From assembly GCA_020086605.1 (NCBI GenBank), contig JACBWW010000015.1:20457085-20521084 (forward strand): 64,000 bases of DNA, read 5' to 3'. The notes under the pieces are model-generated. The model saw only the letters and a list, made by a program, of their open reading frames with translations, made no database searches and was not told the DNA's origin. Positions 42,101 to 57,100 of the stretch are shown here, piece by piece. A program made the translations under genes and the position numbers. This stretch comes from Lanius collurio (lineage: Eukaryota > Chordata > Aves > Passeriformes > Laniidae). Position 1 is the stretch's first letter, and every line of letters starts with the position of its first letter.

Positions 42101-45100
42101 GGGACATGAAAGGTGTCTAAGCTATAAAATGAAAACATAAATGAAGTAAAACATACTGACAAGTGAGGTGAAAAACTGAAGATGTTCCAGCAGAAAAGTT
42201 CTTGTAGAAAACCTCACCATTTCTGGCTACTTCTGCTATGATGTTAGCTACTTTTGCTGTGCAGGAAGACTGTGGCGTCAACAGACTGGCGAACACCTGA
42301 AGAACTCCACTTTTCTGGATTTTTTCACTTGTCTCCGTATCTGAAAAACACATCACACAAAACTGACTTGTGCATCAAATTACTTTGGGGAAGAACAGAA
42401 TGAAAAGCAGAAGGGAAGTCTTCTCAAAAGTAATTATGAAAGTAATTATTTCCCATATAAGAAGGCAGCTGTTATTTCAGTAACTGTACTTATTTTATCT
42501 GATGTACTCATAGAACTTAATACTTTGCCATTTCTAATCAACTGATTTTTATAAGGTGACTGGTATACAAGTATATACAGACAAATACTCATGCTTACAT
42601 GGGGAAAATACTGGAGAGACTGAGAGAAAGACTAAAGGTCATAAACTGATATGCAGCAGATGAAGGTAATATATAAAAGTCAAGGAATGACACTACAAAG
42701 AGATACATTACTGGAAATGTTCAAGGAATGACAGGGGATGCCCTTACAGTTTAGAGTATAGTTTAATGCAGGGTAGGAATCAGAAACTGGAGAAGAGGGA
42801 AAGTTAAGATGATCCTGGTTCTAGACTTCTCTTGGACTCTTATATTCTATCTTACATTCTTGGACTCTATATTCTAACTCTTATCTTCTATGTTAGTGTT
42901 ACTCAGTAGTTCCAGTATAGCCTCAGTAGAAGGGAAAGGGAAAAACAGTTTCCTGTAGCAGATATCAAAGATTTATGACAAAAGCTCTCCCACTTCTGTA
43001 CATAGTAAGAGGAATTGTGGAGCTGCTTCCTGACAGGGCCCCACCTAACATTGCTGGCCAACAGCTCTGTAATAAACTGAAAGCCAACATTGGTTCAACT
43101 GCAGTTAAAGACAAGGTACTAGATGCCATGACATTTTACTAATGCTTTAAACATGGCTTATTTGAGATGAGTATTAGTGTGACATACTAATAGTACAACT
43201 AGATGGCAGCTATCATTTTAGAAAGCAGCATGACTCCTTAAGCCATTTATTTATAAGGGAAATTATTTGCGTTCTTCAGAGTTTACTGTGAGATGCTCCA
43301 ATTGATGACTTTTGCAAAGCAAAACAAATCCATCTGAATGCAATTTGCAACCACTCTTTGTTGCGGTGGTCCCCCCTGGGCCCCCGCCCCTCTGGGCCAG
43401 ATCCCTGTCATGTGACTGAGCCAAGTCTATCTTAGGTTCAAGCCGCCCGGGCTCTGATCTGGTTGGTTGTTTGTCCCATCTCCGCCCCTGGTATCCCCTT
43501 TCCCCCCTGTCTCTGATAAAGCCAGCAGGGGGGAAAGCCCCTCCCTCTTACCTCGCCGGCTGTTTGCCCAGGTCGGATGCTCTGTTCCCCTCCCCCGGAC
43601 AGAGGGAATAAATGACTTAACATCAAGGAGGTATGAGCTGTATTTCTGTTCTCAACTTCTGCTCTGGGGACAGCTGCCATTAACACTGCCTTAGGTGGGG
43701 CTGCTCAGTCGAAGGAATATTAGGCTGTTGTGAATGGTCTAGAATATTCCGAGGCTTAAGAAGCAAGCTCGCCACAGAATTAAGCAGTGGGCAGCTGATA
43801 ACCCCCCACAACTCTTGGCTGTGCTTCACCTGTGAATTGATAACCTGCTCTTCTCCTCTTCCTCCTCCCTTTCCTCACTCACAGGGCTGCAACTGAATTT
43901 GATTTGTGGCAGCCGCAGGACCACTAATCTGCCTCCGAGAGTGGGAGAGATCCACTCAGGCTGCCCCTGAACAGAAGCCAGCACAAGCCTGGCAGAGGTG
44001 ACTCACATGGGTTGTGTGGCTCACACACAGGATGTACATGCTTCAGTGTCTGAGCGTTGGTTATGTCTACATGACAGAAAACAGACTAAAAAGTGAGAAC
44101 TTCAAGTCTGGATTGCAGTTACGCCTCCCATTTCTGTATATAATTCCAATTTGGGATGTTGGTGTTTGGCTAGGACCACTCAGCTGCAATATGTCGTGAT
44201 GACATCTGATTACAAACAGATTTGGCATCAATAAAGATTAATCTCAACATCTCATGCATAATATAAATGCTAATTATTATTAACTGTTTGCAATCTAGTT
44301 AACTACAATTTTTGAAATACACTGAAAAAACCTTTCAAAAGATATAATGCAAAGAAGCTTATGGCTCATTTGGAAGCTTTTATAAACTCTGACATATAGC
44401 ATGTACTTAGTAGCAATATTTTCCAATGGATATAGACACACAAGATGAAAGTTTGAATTTAGAGAAAATCATAGCAGGACTAAGGACTGGTCTAGACATC
44501 TTAGATGTCTATTAAGGAAGAGTCTCTCTCTCCTTTAAGTTCAAAACTCAAAGTAAAGAATTCAAAATGAAAAATATGGATATGTGTGAACCTGTATTAG
44601 TATGCAGGAGACATAAATGCATTTTCTCCTGTCACACTGCTGAGATGTACAGTATCCAGTTGTATTTTTTTGGTCTGTAGTTTGACAGACTCATTACTGT
44701 GCAAAGCATAAATTATATAAGTACAACTAAATATATCCTGCAAGAAGTGGGAAAATAAAATTAAGTGCTTCTCCAGGCAAGTTGCATGCAGCAGATACAC
44801 CCTAATTTATTTTACTGAGAAAAGCAAGTGGGTGCCAATAAAAGCCCCGCCTTAATAGACCTCAGAAATTGGGAAATCAGCTGGGATTACACAGATGAAA
44901 ACTGACCAATGACTTGTTCTTACTCTGAAGTAGAGGAGGCACACCTGCATATATTCATCCTTTCAAACCAAAATCCTAATGTTTCTTGTTAGCCAGCTAG
45001 TTATCAATGTCAAACTTTTGCTAGTCATAAAAGAGGGAAGAGTAGTTCATTTGACTAGCAGTGAATGCAGAACACCCCTGCCTCTACTCTACCCTGGGTG

Positions 45101-48100
45101 AGCACTCAAGCATCAGTATTTGGGGAAAAGCACAGTACTCTGGCATCAGGCAGAAGAATTACTACTATCAGCCCACAGTACTCTCTGAGGCATTTTTGCC
45201 AGGAATTGCCTTAGGTGTAAAAAATGCCACAGGGTGCTTCAGCTTGTCTACTCCAAGTCTAAGTAAGCACTGCTCTTCCTCTGCAGAACACATACAATTT
45301 ACACTTGGTGTAATATACAAATTAATTCAGTTTCAAAATAGAGAGATGACAGCATGACACTAAATCTTTGCAAGTAGTTTATAGTAGATCCTCCATATAA
45401 GGCATCCTAAGAGAATGTGCCAGGAAAATTACTCTTCCATCTTCATGCACATTACTCTGTTTTGTATCTGCAAAATAAATCAATTTTTTCCAGATATTCC
45501 ATGTTTGTCATATTAAAGTTCTAATAAAGAATGTGGAAAAAAGATGTGCTGAAATATACAAATTCATTTCTTAAGTCACATATAATTAGCAGATATTTTT
45601 GTTATAGGAAACCAAATTTCTGGAGTTTTGAAATGCTTAAACAAGAAAGGGTATTGTTAAATACAGCACTTTTGCTCAGTATTTTTTATATTCTTTCAAA
45701 GGGAGAAAGCAAAGGATGCACAGGGCTGCCCTGAGAAGTCCAGATGAAGATCTTTGGCCACCCTTCACCTGTCTGCACAGTCAACTGTATGCTCAGGTCA
45801 GGTACTAAGTGTTAAAATGCATGTCTGTGGAAGAGAATACCAAGGTGGAGGTCTTGAGGATGATTTCAGCACCACTGTAAGTATATAAACATTGCTTATA
45901 GTGCCCAAATGGAACAATTGCTTCACTTGCAAAACACAAACAGTCCACTGTGTGACTCTCCTTTGTACTCAGCTTTGGGTAACATGTATCCTGTATAAAT
46001 ACATAAAACATAAAGGGACATAGGAACAGAAATGTAGGGAAGTGTGTGTCATGTAATTCTTTGGTGTGGACAATAGATTGTCATGTCTATGTAGCAGTAT
46101 TTTCACTATGATTGTAAAAACCATCAGTTGTTTTTGATTCTGCTGAACTTGAGACTAGGAGACCACTCACACCAATGCTGCCAAAGTGCTGGTACCCCTA
46201 CCACTGCCTGGCTCTAGGTGAAACTATGTAGGGTTTGCTGAGAGTTAGAAACTGCTGCTGGCTTTAGCATAGGCAACCCTCAACTCTTGCCTTTATTTGC
46301 TCTCTTCAGAGGCTGGAAAAAGCCCACTTGGCTTCCTGTCTCTCTGTGGGTATGCACTAAAGAGGTATTATTTATTAAGGATATCAATCTTCTGCATGCT
46401 AGTTTCATTCTGAGCTTCCCAGTAAATTATTAAGAGGCTAAATTATTTTGAAAACTTATTTCAGTTGTCAACTTTTAAATTGCTACTTTGATTGTAGTTG
46501 GAGCATGTAAACCCAAAAAATTTCTACAGGAGCAAGAAAGACCTAGGCAAATTTCTACCACATATTCTCCTCCTGTGCTTTTTATACTGGCCAAAAAGGA
46601 AATCACAGCCAGTATTTCTTTAGCAGAATGGCATCCCTTTTAAAATCTATTAAATTTATGTGTGAAAGAAACCTAGCAATCTAGATAGCCTGACATTAGG
46701 GTGTCACACCTTATAACCCTTTTGCTATCTGTGATGTATCTGTGATTTCAAATGCTTTTTTTCAAAGCCTGATTTTCAGTCTGCTTACACCAGCCCACCC
46801 CTAGAGCTGTCCCCTGTCTTAAAGCAAAGAAGCTGTAGGACTGTTAACAATGCTGCATTAAAGCAGCCCTTTTGCACACAGTCTAATACAGCATAATTGG
46901 AGGGGAAAACCCTCTAAGGTTAAGCCTGCTGCTTTAGATGCCTCCTTGTATCACTAGATATCAAGACAAAGGACATGTCAGATCACATAGTGTCAAAATC
47001 TTATTAATATCATAGCTGAGTGATTAAAATGTCAATATGCTTCCTTTTGTGGGTTTTGCAGTGCCTGAAGTCAGAATAGCTAAGGGTGTGGGCAGGAAAA
47101 TCTTTAATGCCACAGATCAGAGCTGGAGAGCTGAGCACCTTGGCTATGAGATCGGTTAATTAAGTAGCAGAAATCATAGGAAAAAAATCAAATGTGTTTA
47201 GAATTAAATTCTACACTCTCTTTCCTCCCAGCTGTATTTCCTCTGAAATTTCACTTCCCTTTATTTACTCTTTTCTCCTCTCTGTATTATTTTGTACACC
47301 CTCGAGTGAAAGAAAAGGCAGAAAGAGGGAAGGGAAAGGCAAGGCTTATCTAACAGCAGTGCCTTTCTAGCAGAAGAAAGCTACAGGCTCACCATTCCTG
47401 CTCCCTGTGAACAATGACTAAGTTACACTGTTATTAGTAACCCAACAGTAGTGGGGGCTAGCCCTGCAATAATTCCTGTGTTGTGGAGCTTCACACCACA
47501 GAATTACAAATAAACAGCTTTGTGAGGGTGCCCTTTATTAAGCAAGCCGTGTTTGCCATGTACTCTTTTGAAAAATGCATGTCTTTCTAGCTGCAAAGAT
47601 GTTTTATAAACCTACTGGAACTACTGCAGAAAATTACCATGGCTTGATAATGTTCCTCCTACATGTACTCTCATCAGAAAGAGAAAGATGAACACATGAA
47701 TAAATAATGATGAACCACATATATCATGAAAGGAAACTTCCATCTGCTCTTTTGGGAGGCAGAAGGGAAGAGAATGAAGGGAACAAGGGATATCTTTCGA
47801 ACTGGCACATGCTCCTAACCACCACAACAAGAATGGGACCGAGCATAAGGACTGGTGCTCTCTCCATATACAGCCTCCCTCACGAAACATTGTCCCTCTC
47901 TCCACAGCCTCCTACTGTATTTTTCAAACCACAAAATGAAGATTTTAGTCTGGCTACAAAAGCACAAAAAAGTGAGTTGTAAAAAACCTCAGAAAAACAT
48001 TATATACTCTCGTGAAACAAAGAATGCACCACGGATAAGGATGTTTTCCTTAACAAACCTCAACCAAAGACTCTGTTTTAATTATTAAGAGTTATTTTTA

Positions 48101-51100
48101 CAGGGGGGAAAAAAGTCCTTTAATAATAATAATTTATGGATAAAAATAATTGTATACATTTGATTTTTTTTTTTGGCATGCACCTCCTCACATGAGGAAA
48201 TCCCCAAAATCTGCTTGCTCACTTATCCTTCAAATTAGGCACCTATAAGGCAAGGAGGGAGGATTCTTCCTTAGCTGTACAAATGTTTCCATCATGGTGT
48301 TTGCTCTGTTTTGTCTCTGTCAGCAGCTACAGGGCAACTTCAATTCCTATTTTTAATGAAGAAAGAGACAGTACACAGATGTTTGTAATTAAAATCTCAG
48401 CTCTAACAAGGAAGGAAGGACAGATGGAGAGACAGATTTATCAATCAACTAGCTGCATGAGTCTTGATGATTAAATTCTCCAAAACCTACATCCAAAGTA
48501 TAAAAGTGAATTTGAGGATGAGAGTCTACACATTGAATAGCCTGTTGCAGGTACCAACAGAAGTAAAAAATATGGTATATCTTTGCCTTCAATGAAGAAA
48601 AATGCACACCAACACTTCCACGAATAGGTCACAGCACAAGGCAGAACATTAAAGTTGGGCGGCTTGGAATCTGTAAGTTCCTGAACTGGATCCAGTTTAG
48701 AGCCCTGGCACATCGCTGGTGGATTTATCCAAGCTGTTCCCCCGCTCCCCCTTTCTGACTCACCCTCTCCAGGATGTAACCACTTCAGTAGCAAGGTTGC
48801 TGAAAGAGTTTGATGCCAGTGCCTGAGCTGCCAAGTTTGTTGTTTGGCATCTTAGTACAAATGTCACACACTCATATCTTTGTGTTTTGTATTCAGACAT
48901 TTTCTCTTGCCTTCTCCCTTACTTGTACACTGATGGAATTTAGTACAGGACCTAGGGTAAAGGGTATTTTCATGCTTTAGTTTTTCAAAATGTATAACAA
49001 ATTCTAGTCCCATGGAGTAAAATTCTTTTTCCAAATTTGATTCAGTTTATTAACATCAAATCAAATTTGAAAGCTGATCATTTTATACGCAGGAAATGGA
49101 AATGTTTTATGTTCCTTTTAAGCAATCTCTTAAGAGTGCTCTTAAGTGAGCAGAAATGCCTGCTGTGAAATTCCACCCTTTGCTTATTGAAAGAGTATAT
49201 CTACACATAAAGGAATTTTTTAATCTATTGGTATTTTTAGTGAGCTGTGCTATCAGAGTAGCTTGAAGAATACCTGATCTAAAAAAGATCACATTTTTAA
49301 GTTATAAGGGACTGGGCAAAGCTAAGAATGAAACTGCAGACCTGAAATTGTGAATTACAATATCTCTAAATATAATCTTTTTCATAAAAAGTAGGCGTTT
49401 TCCTTTGCATTTTTGAAATGCAATACAGAAGCAAAAGAAAAGGCCTGCTCTTTGGAAATGCAATACAGAGGCAATCTAAAAAAAAAGATGTGTCAATTCT
49501 ACTATCTGGAATTGCTATTCACTGATGCTTTCTGCAAAGAAAAAAATGTAATAGTTAATCTTTTTTTGGCACATTGTGTATTCAGTGAATAGCACTTGGA
49601 ATTTAACACTTGGATAAACATTTAACTACCTGGCACTAACTAAATACATCACTATTAAGGGGAATTTATGTAAAATATAATCCTACTAAGCAGCAGTGAT
49701 TACCATTCAGTATCATTAGGGCAACCCAGTTTACTGGGACATAGTCCAACAAAAAGCAGTCACCTTGATTTAGTATAGTTATACTATAATAATTTATTAT
49801 ATACAGCACTTAATGAGGAAACATTTCTGGCTTATGTGTGTTCAATATCACGACAAGACAGCAGCCCATGAGCTAAAATGCAACAAACATCCTTCTTCAG
49901 CAAAAAGAAGGAACGCTTTTTAACACAGTATTTGAGCCAAAACTCCCTCTTAAAAAATATTCATCAGGATCCCCAATACTTAGCAGGGCATTTGACTAGA
50001 AATCTTTGCAGCTAAGCTTAATAGCCTGTGATGAGCTTGATTGACTGAGCTGGCCCAATTCAGTTTGAACCCCTGGCTCTGCTACAAGAGATGATCTGTG
50101 TCAGAGGCAGACCAGAGATTCTTGCTGGTCTGAGATGGGGGGGGGTTGGTTTGACTGCTTCCTAGCAGCCACTCAGGTACCTGCAGTTAGCTTGTTCTTT
50201 TTTTTCTGTCAAAAATTTTATCTTTATATCTGTTTCTCCCTTCTGGTATTTCTCTTCTTTCTCTAAAATAAAAATCCTACATTCCACTGTGTTCCATGTT
50301 ACTCATCCACTTAGTTTCATGTCTTCCTTTTTCATTTCTATTCCCTCTCCCTCCCTTGGTTCTAATAGACGTTAAAGGCATTATGCCCACTCCACTGAAG
50401 TCCAAAGATGCTGAATCAAGATTTAGTAGTAGCTAAACAGACGCTAGTTCATGTCTCCAATATGTAAAGAAAAGTCCTACAAAGAACTGTAGGTATCTTA
50501 GTGCTACTCTTAATATTTTTGTAGTTTCCAAGCCAAATTTGGAATAATAATAAAGTCCTAAAATCTTTGTCATAGGCTAAGGATGCCATCTTCCTAAAGA
50601 TTACTTTAATCTCAGCAGATAGCCATAAATTTCAGTAGACAGTTAGCAATGATACTGTTTAATTTTCATCTTATTGGAGGAGGATGTTCTAGCTTTCATC
50701 TGCATATTACCTCTTAATGGATAATGCCATAAATATCTGTTGCTTGTTTGAATGTCCAGGCTGAGACACTTACATGTCAGGACTAACATGCAGGCCTATA
50801 TCTGCTGGGTCTGAGTATACATCCATGAGTGGCCTCCTCCTCCTTCCAAGATCACAGGTGGGAGACATCTAACAAGGATCACTGGAGGGCACACCCGAGA
50901 AGGATCAAAAATCCTCCAAAAAGAGAGACTGCTGCTAAGAAGAAAGGGAGATGCTAAAGATCAAAGAGGAATAAGAAAGCAAGGAAATGCTATTTGTCAG
51001 AGAATTTGATTCTCCTAGTTACCAGTTGTTTTAATAGGCCACTAATCCAATTAGTACCATTGCCTACTCCCTTGGTTGTGCTAAGATCTCTTGATGTGCT

Positions 51101-54100
51101 TATGCAGTGCCTTGTGTTGTCACAGCTTACGTGTTTATAAAGTCTGTTAAAGCTGCAGGGATGCTGAAAGGTCCTCTTTTATTTATATAAAACAAGTGTG
51201 GCTGGAAGTCAGAGGGTGAGAATAGGGCCTACAGACAGTTATTGTTTTAAGCTTTAATACTATGCAAGCATTCACATTCAGGAAAGCATTGTTTGTTGGC
51301 CACAATCTGCATGAAATGACAATTGCATCATTTTACTCTTATCCTGCTCAAACAGTTTCTCCAAAACAGAAAAAGGTTAGTGTGCTGATGTTTTAAGAAT
51401 ATTTTTGCTTGACCAAGCTCTGAAATGTGGAGCTTCTTCATGTTCCATTCCATGAAAGGGAATGGAGAAAGCTTAAGATGTCTAGCCAATGGGAAAAAAT
51501 TAAGTGATTTCAGCTGTTTGTGCCCAAGAATAACTCTGCTATAACAAAAGGTTCTACAACTTAACTTTTTCTATGTTTGGGGCAGGAGAATAGATATTTT
51601 CATACTAAATGTGAGAGGGCTGTGGAAAAAAAAAGACGAAATGAATGCTTCTTAATCCTCTGTGTACTAAAGAGGTACAGGGTTTCACTGAAATCAGATG
51701 GCACTTAGTGTTACCAGTTAAGTAGATAGCTGCCTACCTGATGCTGAAATGAATAAATAAGAGTACAAACACTATCAAGAATGTCCAAAAACTAAATAGG
51801 TAAAGTTCGATTTTTCTGCTACAAATCAAAGGCACTAATAGCTTCAAGAATACATTTTAAAATTACAGGGTTTTTTTTAGTTGAGCTCAGAAAAGTCTAA
51901 ATTCTCCATGATTTTTCTGCTCCAGTAGAGGAATTGTTCCATCTTCTATGGCCAGTAAAGATAAGGAAAAGGAACATCAAGTATAGGAAGCATGAGTACT
52001 AACTAAATTCAACAACATATGGAAGCTGTGGCTATGAAGAACAGAATAAAATTAATTTCCAACTCAAATATAACCTCTGTGTAAACATATGGTTGTGAGA
52101 ACTGGAAACCCACCAAAATAATTAAAGAGAGAAACTAGATGCCTGCGAAAGCAGGTGCCTACCAAAGATTCAGGGCATTCGATGGAGTTCCACCACTGAG
52201 GAAGGAATGTGAGAAATCTGCTGTCTCTGCAGATATCCAAGATTTTCTTAAGCACTCCAGATGCTATTACATGCTCCTCTGGGATGCCATCAAATACATT
52301 TCAGAAAACCCACTGGTGACTTCCCAGAGAAAAACTGAACAAGAAGCTTTAGGCAGGAGGGATGAGCCCATGGTCCCCACACAATAATGCCAGAACAGTG
52401 GGAAGTGATGGCAAAGGCTTACTACAAATTGCCCAAGGAATTTGCATCAATGTTATTTTCTCCGATACAACACAGCCAGTATATTCTAAACCATGCACAG
52501 CTCCAGCATACAGCCAAAATACCTTCTGGGGCAAAGAAACTGTGTGCATTATGGGAAGAAAAATGACATGCTAAAGTAGCCTTTGAATAATACTGAGATT
52601 TCCAGTTTCCAGCATGAATGTAAGATTTTAAGTCATGCGATGGCTCCTTCAGTTACCAAGTATCAGCAAAGCTCAACAAGTAGAAAAAAGGGCATCTTAG
52701 CCAGCCAATTCTTTAAGGTGAAGTGCATTATTTCAAATCTTTCCAATGTTTCTAAATCCTTTTCAAAACTGCGGCCTTGCCCACTCGCTTATCTTTATTG
52801 CTATGATTTTGCTTAACCATTTTTACACACAAACATGTAAACTCATATTCTTAGTTTCCTAAAAAGTATATGTAAAAAAATAATTCAAATGCATGTGCCA
52901 GCCTTTGCACTTCAACTACATGTCAGACATTTTCAGAGCCAGGTGCTGAAAGCTGGGATTAGTGGGCATTTTCATCCTCTTACACTGAGTACAGCAGAGC
53001 CAAAAATACCATTCTCAGCAGATTTTTCAGATTTCTCATTTATCAAAACTGGGTTATTTATGTCTGCCATAACTTCCCATATCTGAAACACAGCATGTCT
53101 GGACTAGCAGTAACTTTTTTGTGGTTGTTCATGCAATAATTATGTCCCAGAGGGCCTGTTGTTTAAGAGAAAAATCTCTATTTCGTTTTTGCTTTCTTTC
53201 TCTCTGGCAGTACTTTTTTGAGGACCTTTATTTGGGGATCTTAGGATAAATGCACTTTTTTGATAAGCATAGTATTTATGAAATGGCTCTTAACAGGTAT
53301 AAATTCATATATGTTGATTGAAAATGATGGCCAATATTATCTTCTCTTGTAATTCCTTATACAAGACAATTAACCAGTTTTTCCCAATATCCAATAGTAG
53401 TACATATCCATATTTTTCTTTGTGTGTGAGATACCAAATAAAGCAATTATACTTCAGAATATGCTTTATTCCAGAAATGTAAGCACAAGATTTTTAAAAT
53501 TATTTTTCTTCAGTACGTGTCTAACTCATTCTTTTGAGCAGGTTTGTGCCTTTTCTGACTGTTATGATTATTCTACACTCTGTGTCACTGTAAACAGTCT
53601 GCTTTCAGGTCAGCAAAATTCTTTCTATGCAATAACACATCAATCCATGTCAGTATAGAATGGATCCAGATTCTGTGGAGCAGACAAGGGAGTAACTTGT
53701 TTTAATCCATAGTTGTTAAAAGAAAAGCATGTAATACATGACTTTCATCTCTTCATTGAATCTGTTTTTTGCTGCTAATATTGCTTATGGATCATGTGCC
53801 CCAACCTTTCCTTAAAAATCTGAAATATGTGAAGTTTAGCAGATAGTAAGCACTTGCAGGTGGAGAGAGATCAAGTATTTGTGTTTTTCTTTCAGAAGCA
53901 AGGTGGACAGAATCTCAGCTTATGTGAATGAGGTAGATCCACAGAGGTGAAAGGAGATCTTACACTACCTGTGAATTGTAATTAATGTTACTGCAACCTT
54001 ACAGCTCCAAAGGCCCCAGATATTCCAGTCAACTTCACTGGGAATGCTGAAGGAACTCCACACAAGATGAGGTATGTCGTTATTCTAAAGCATTTCTAAT

Positions 54101-57100
54101 GCGTGTTTATGTCTTTTTCTTCTGTCATCGCTGCCTCTTTCATTTTAACCTCCTCAGTCTTCTCTAGTGCCACGTATATGACTGGCCTCAGACAGAAGTG
54201 CCAGTGACAGACAAGAACCAAAATATCTGCTTAAAGAGGAATATATATATTTCCACACAATGTCTCCTAAGGAAACCATCTGTGCAGGATTTTCAGACCC
54301 AGATCTCAGATGCGAAGAGCTATGCAACTTTCTCCTAGACAAACTGGAGTTAAAACAATTTGAATTTGGCTTGCCAAATATTTACCAGCAATTATCACAT
54401 TCAGCTGAGTATTTGACTCACCCTCCTGTAGTATAGCACATGTGTGTGCATGCACCTTAATTTGACTGGTTTGACAAATGGCAGAATAGCTCCTAATGTC
54501 AGGCAAGAGGTATTATGTTCCAGGGCACTACACCTGTCTAGGATTATCAACAGATCAGCTTTGAGAAGGAGAGTGAAAAACAAAACATAGCAGATTACAT
54601 AGAAAAAATGAAAAGTTACAGTATTCATCATAACTTTGTCATCTCTTTCTATACAGTAGAAAATATGAGAACAAAGTAATGTTTTAACATAATGAAGAAT
54701 TAAAGGATTGTATGCAGGGTAAATGTAAGTATAATTTTCACTGTATTCTTAGAGACTAGGGAATTTAACCGACATTTCTGCAGCAGCCACAAGCCTATGC
54801 TGCATGCAGATAGCAATTAAAAGCAGTGTACTGGTCACTGAAACATCCATGTGTACATACAGTATGAAAAACTGAAGTTGTCCTTTGCTGCAAATCTGTT
54901 TCTTGTAGTAACACTGGGTTTAACTACTGATTTTGGCTGGCAGTAGATGGGAGTGGGTTGTATTAGCATATTAGTAATGTACTAAATTTTATATAAGATA
55001 AAATAATATTTTTATCTCCAACTCTTAATGCATGCAGTGAATAAACTTTAACTTCTGTGATTTATAATACTACCATGAACTCCCAACAAAACCATAGCCC
55101 TATAAAATTCTCTGAAAATAAACCATTCTTTGCATGTTTTTCTCTCAAATTAATATGATGATTAACTGAGCTATAATCTAAATGTATACTTCGTTAATTT
55201 AATCATACACGTGGAAATATGCTAAGAGAGCACAAAAATTATTTGCAAAATATTATTTAAATTATCTCTGTGTTACAATTAACAGGTACTTTTATAGAAA
55301 CAATTTTTCATTTCTAATTATTATTTTATAATTATTTATATACAGACACAAAGGACAGTGTCTCTCATAACTAAGTATCATAAATATGATAATATAACCT
55401 GTAATTAAAAATCAGTCAAATCCATATTAAGATGTTAAATGGATGGATGAGAGCTATGAGAGAGTGTTTAGAAAGCTGATTCTGTATCTATTAGTTGAAT
55501 CAATCTATTACATGCACTTCCCCTCAGTTTCTGAAGTCTTTTGAAGGTACTGCTGTTCTCATAAAATTATCTCAAGCCAGAAGTCTGTTTCCCAAATCAT
55601 CAGACAACCTTGAGAACTAAAGCCTGTTGTCCAAAGAAACTTGGCAAAACTTAGGTATGGAAGTATCTAGTTCCCTTGAAACAGAATTGATATTCTAGTT
55701 CCTAAATTACCAGCAAGCTGTTTAAAAAACCTCTCCTATCTGACCCATCTAATTTTCAGTGCATTATTTTAGTTGCCCTCAATCTTGTGCAAATGTAAGT
55801 ATGTGCAGATATATCTCACACAGCAGGGCTATATCCATGTTACTGACTTACACACAAAGAGCATGGGAAACTGTGGAGAGAATAAATTTTCTAAAACTAC
55901 CCCAAAGACAGAGGTCAAAATCCTAATAACCTGTTTATATGATCTGGCAGCTACAAATCTGGAATAGAAAAGATTTTAGAAGGAAGAGCAAAGCCCTAGA
56001 CTGAGACAGAAGAGAGTCATTTGGTTGCACAGAAGCATCAGTAAGTTTGATGTTGTGCTGGCTTGTTACATCAGTAAAATTATTTTGCATCTGCCAGACT
56101 TCTTCCATGACACAGCTATGTCACCTTTATAGCAAAATAGCAAACTCTGTTATTTACACAAGTAAGTTGTCACATTTCATATGATCTTTTTAGTACTTAC
56201 TGTTTAAGCATTGGACTTAAAAGTAGTGGAAATAAATCCAATTGGAGGTTGGATTAAAGTACTGGATACAGCTTATAAATAAATCCATGATAAAAATTAT
56301 TCAGCATCTTCAAAAAATGGTTGATCTAAACCCCAAAGATTTTATTACTTTCTGGCTGATATAGCCTTCTAAAATAATGAGAATTAAAACCAGACTACTA
56401 TTACATGTAGACATTGTTATAATTCATTTTTTACTTGATCTGGATGGTGCTTATATTCAGTTGTGAAAAACCTCATGAAGTATTTTACACCAACTAATCC
56501 AAAAGGCTTTGATTTATAGAATACCATCATGTGAAAAAAAAAGAAGATTTAGTAATAGTATGTACTTCTGAGTGTACTGATATTTCCAAAGAATGAACTC
56601 TTTTTTAAATAAAGAATTTTTAATCATGGCTTGTACCTATCCTGAGAAGTTTTTCAACCTGAAATTGTACACATTTTTCTTCTGGCTCCATCTGAAGCAC
56701 TAAGAAAGTTAAACTCAGAAAAGTCTTATAAACTGTCATTGTCATTTACCTTATCTTTCTGTCTACTGGGAGTAGGGGGAAGCATTCTAAAATTTGTGGT
56801 GAAAATGACATCTTGTTCCATTCTGAAGTTACTTTCACCATACTATATATCAAACTTGGACCATCTTTGGATATCCAGCCTAGTTCTGCTAATTGAAACT
56901 CCTGGAATTAAGAAATCTGGGATCAGAAGTGTGAGGAGAAATACATTACAAATGGGAAACTACGCTCTTTCAATCAGAATTAGCAAGGAGCTCCCTTATT
57001 GTTCTCCCCATCTTACTAGGCTTATTTCTCCATCTGTTCTTTTTTTCTTGAATTATCAATTTAAAAAGCAATTGTGCTACTTCATCTTGGAAAAAGGAAC

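Noticed and set aside
43353..43816. A shorter LTR ending at the GCCACA near 43776
   Set aside because: That end has no matching flanking duplication, whereas ending at 43810 gives an exact ACTCTT pair.
52139..52387. Open frame with an FDGVPPL string resembling a ribosomal protein motif
   Set aside because: The neighbouring residues do not follow any ribosomal protein I know, so a processed pseudogene cannot be supported.
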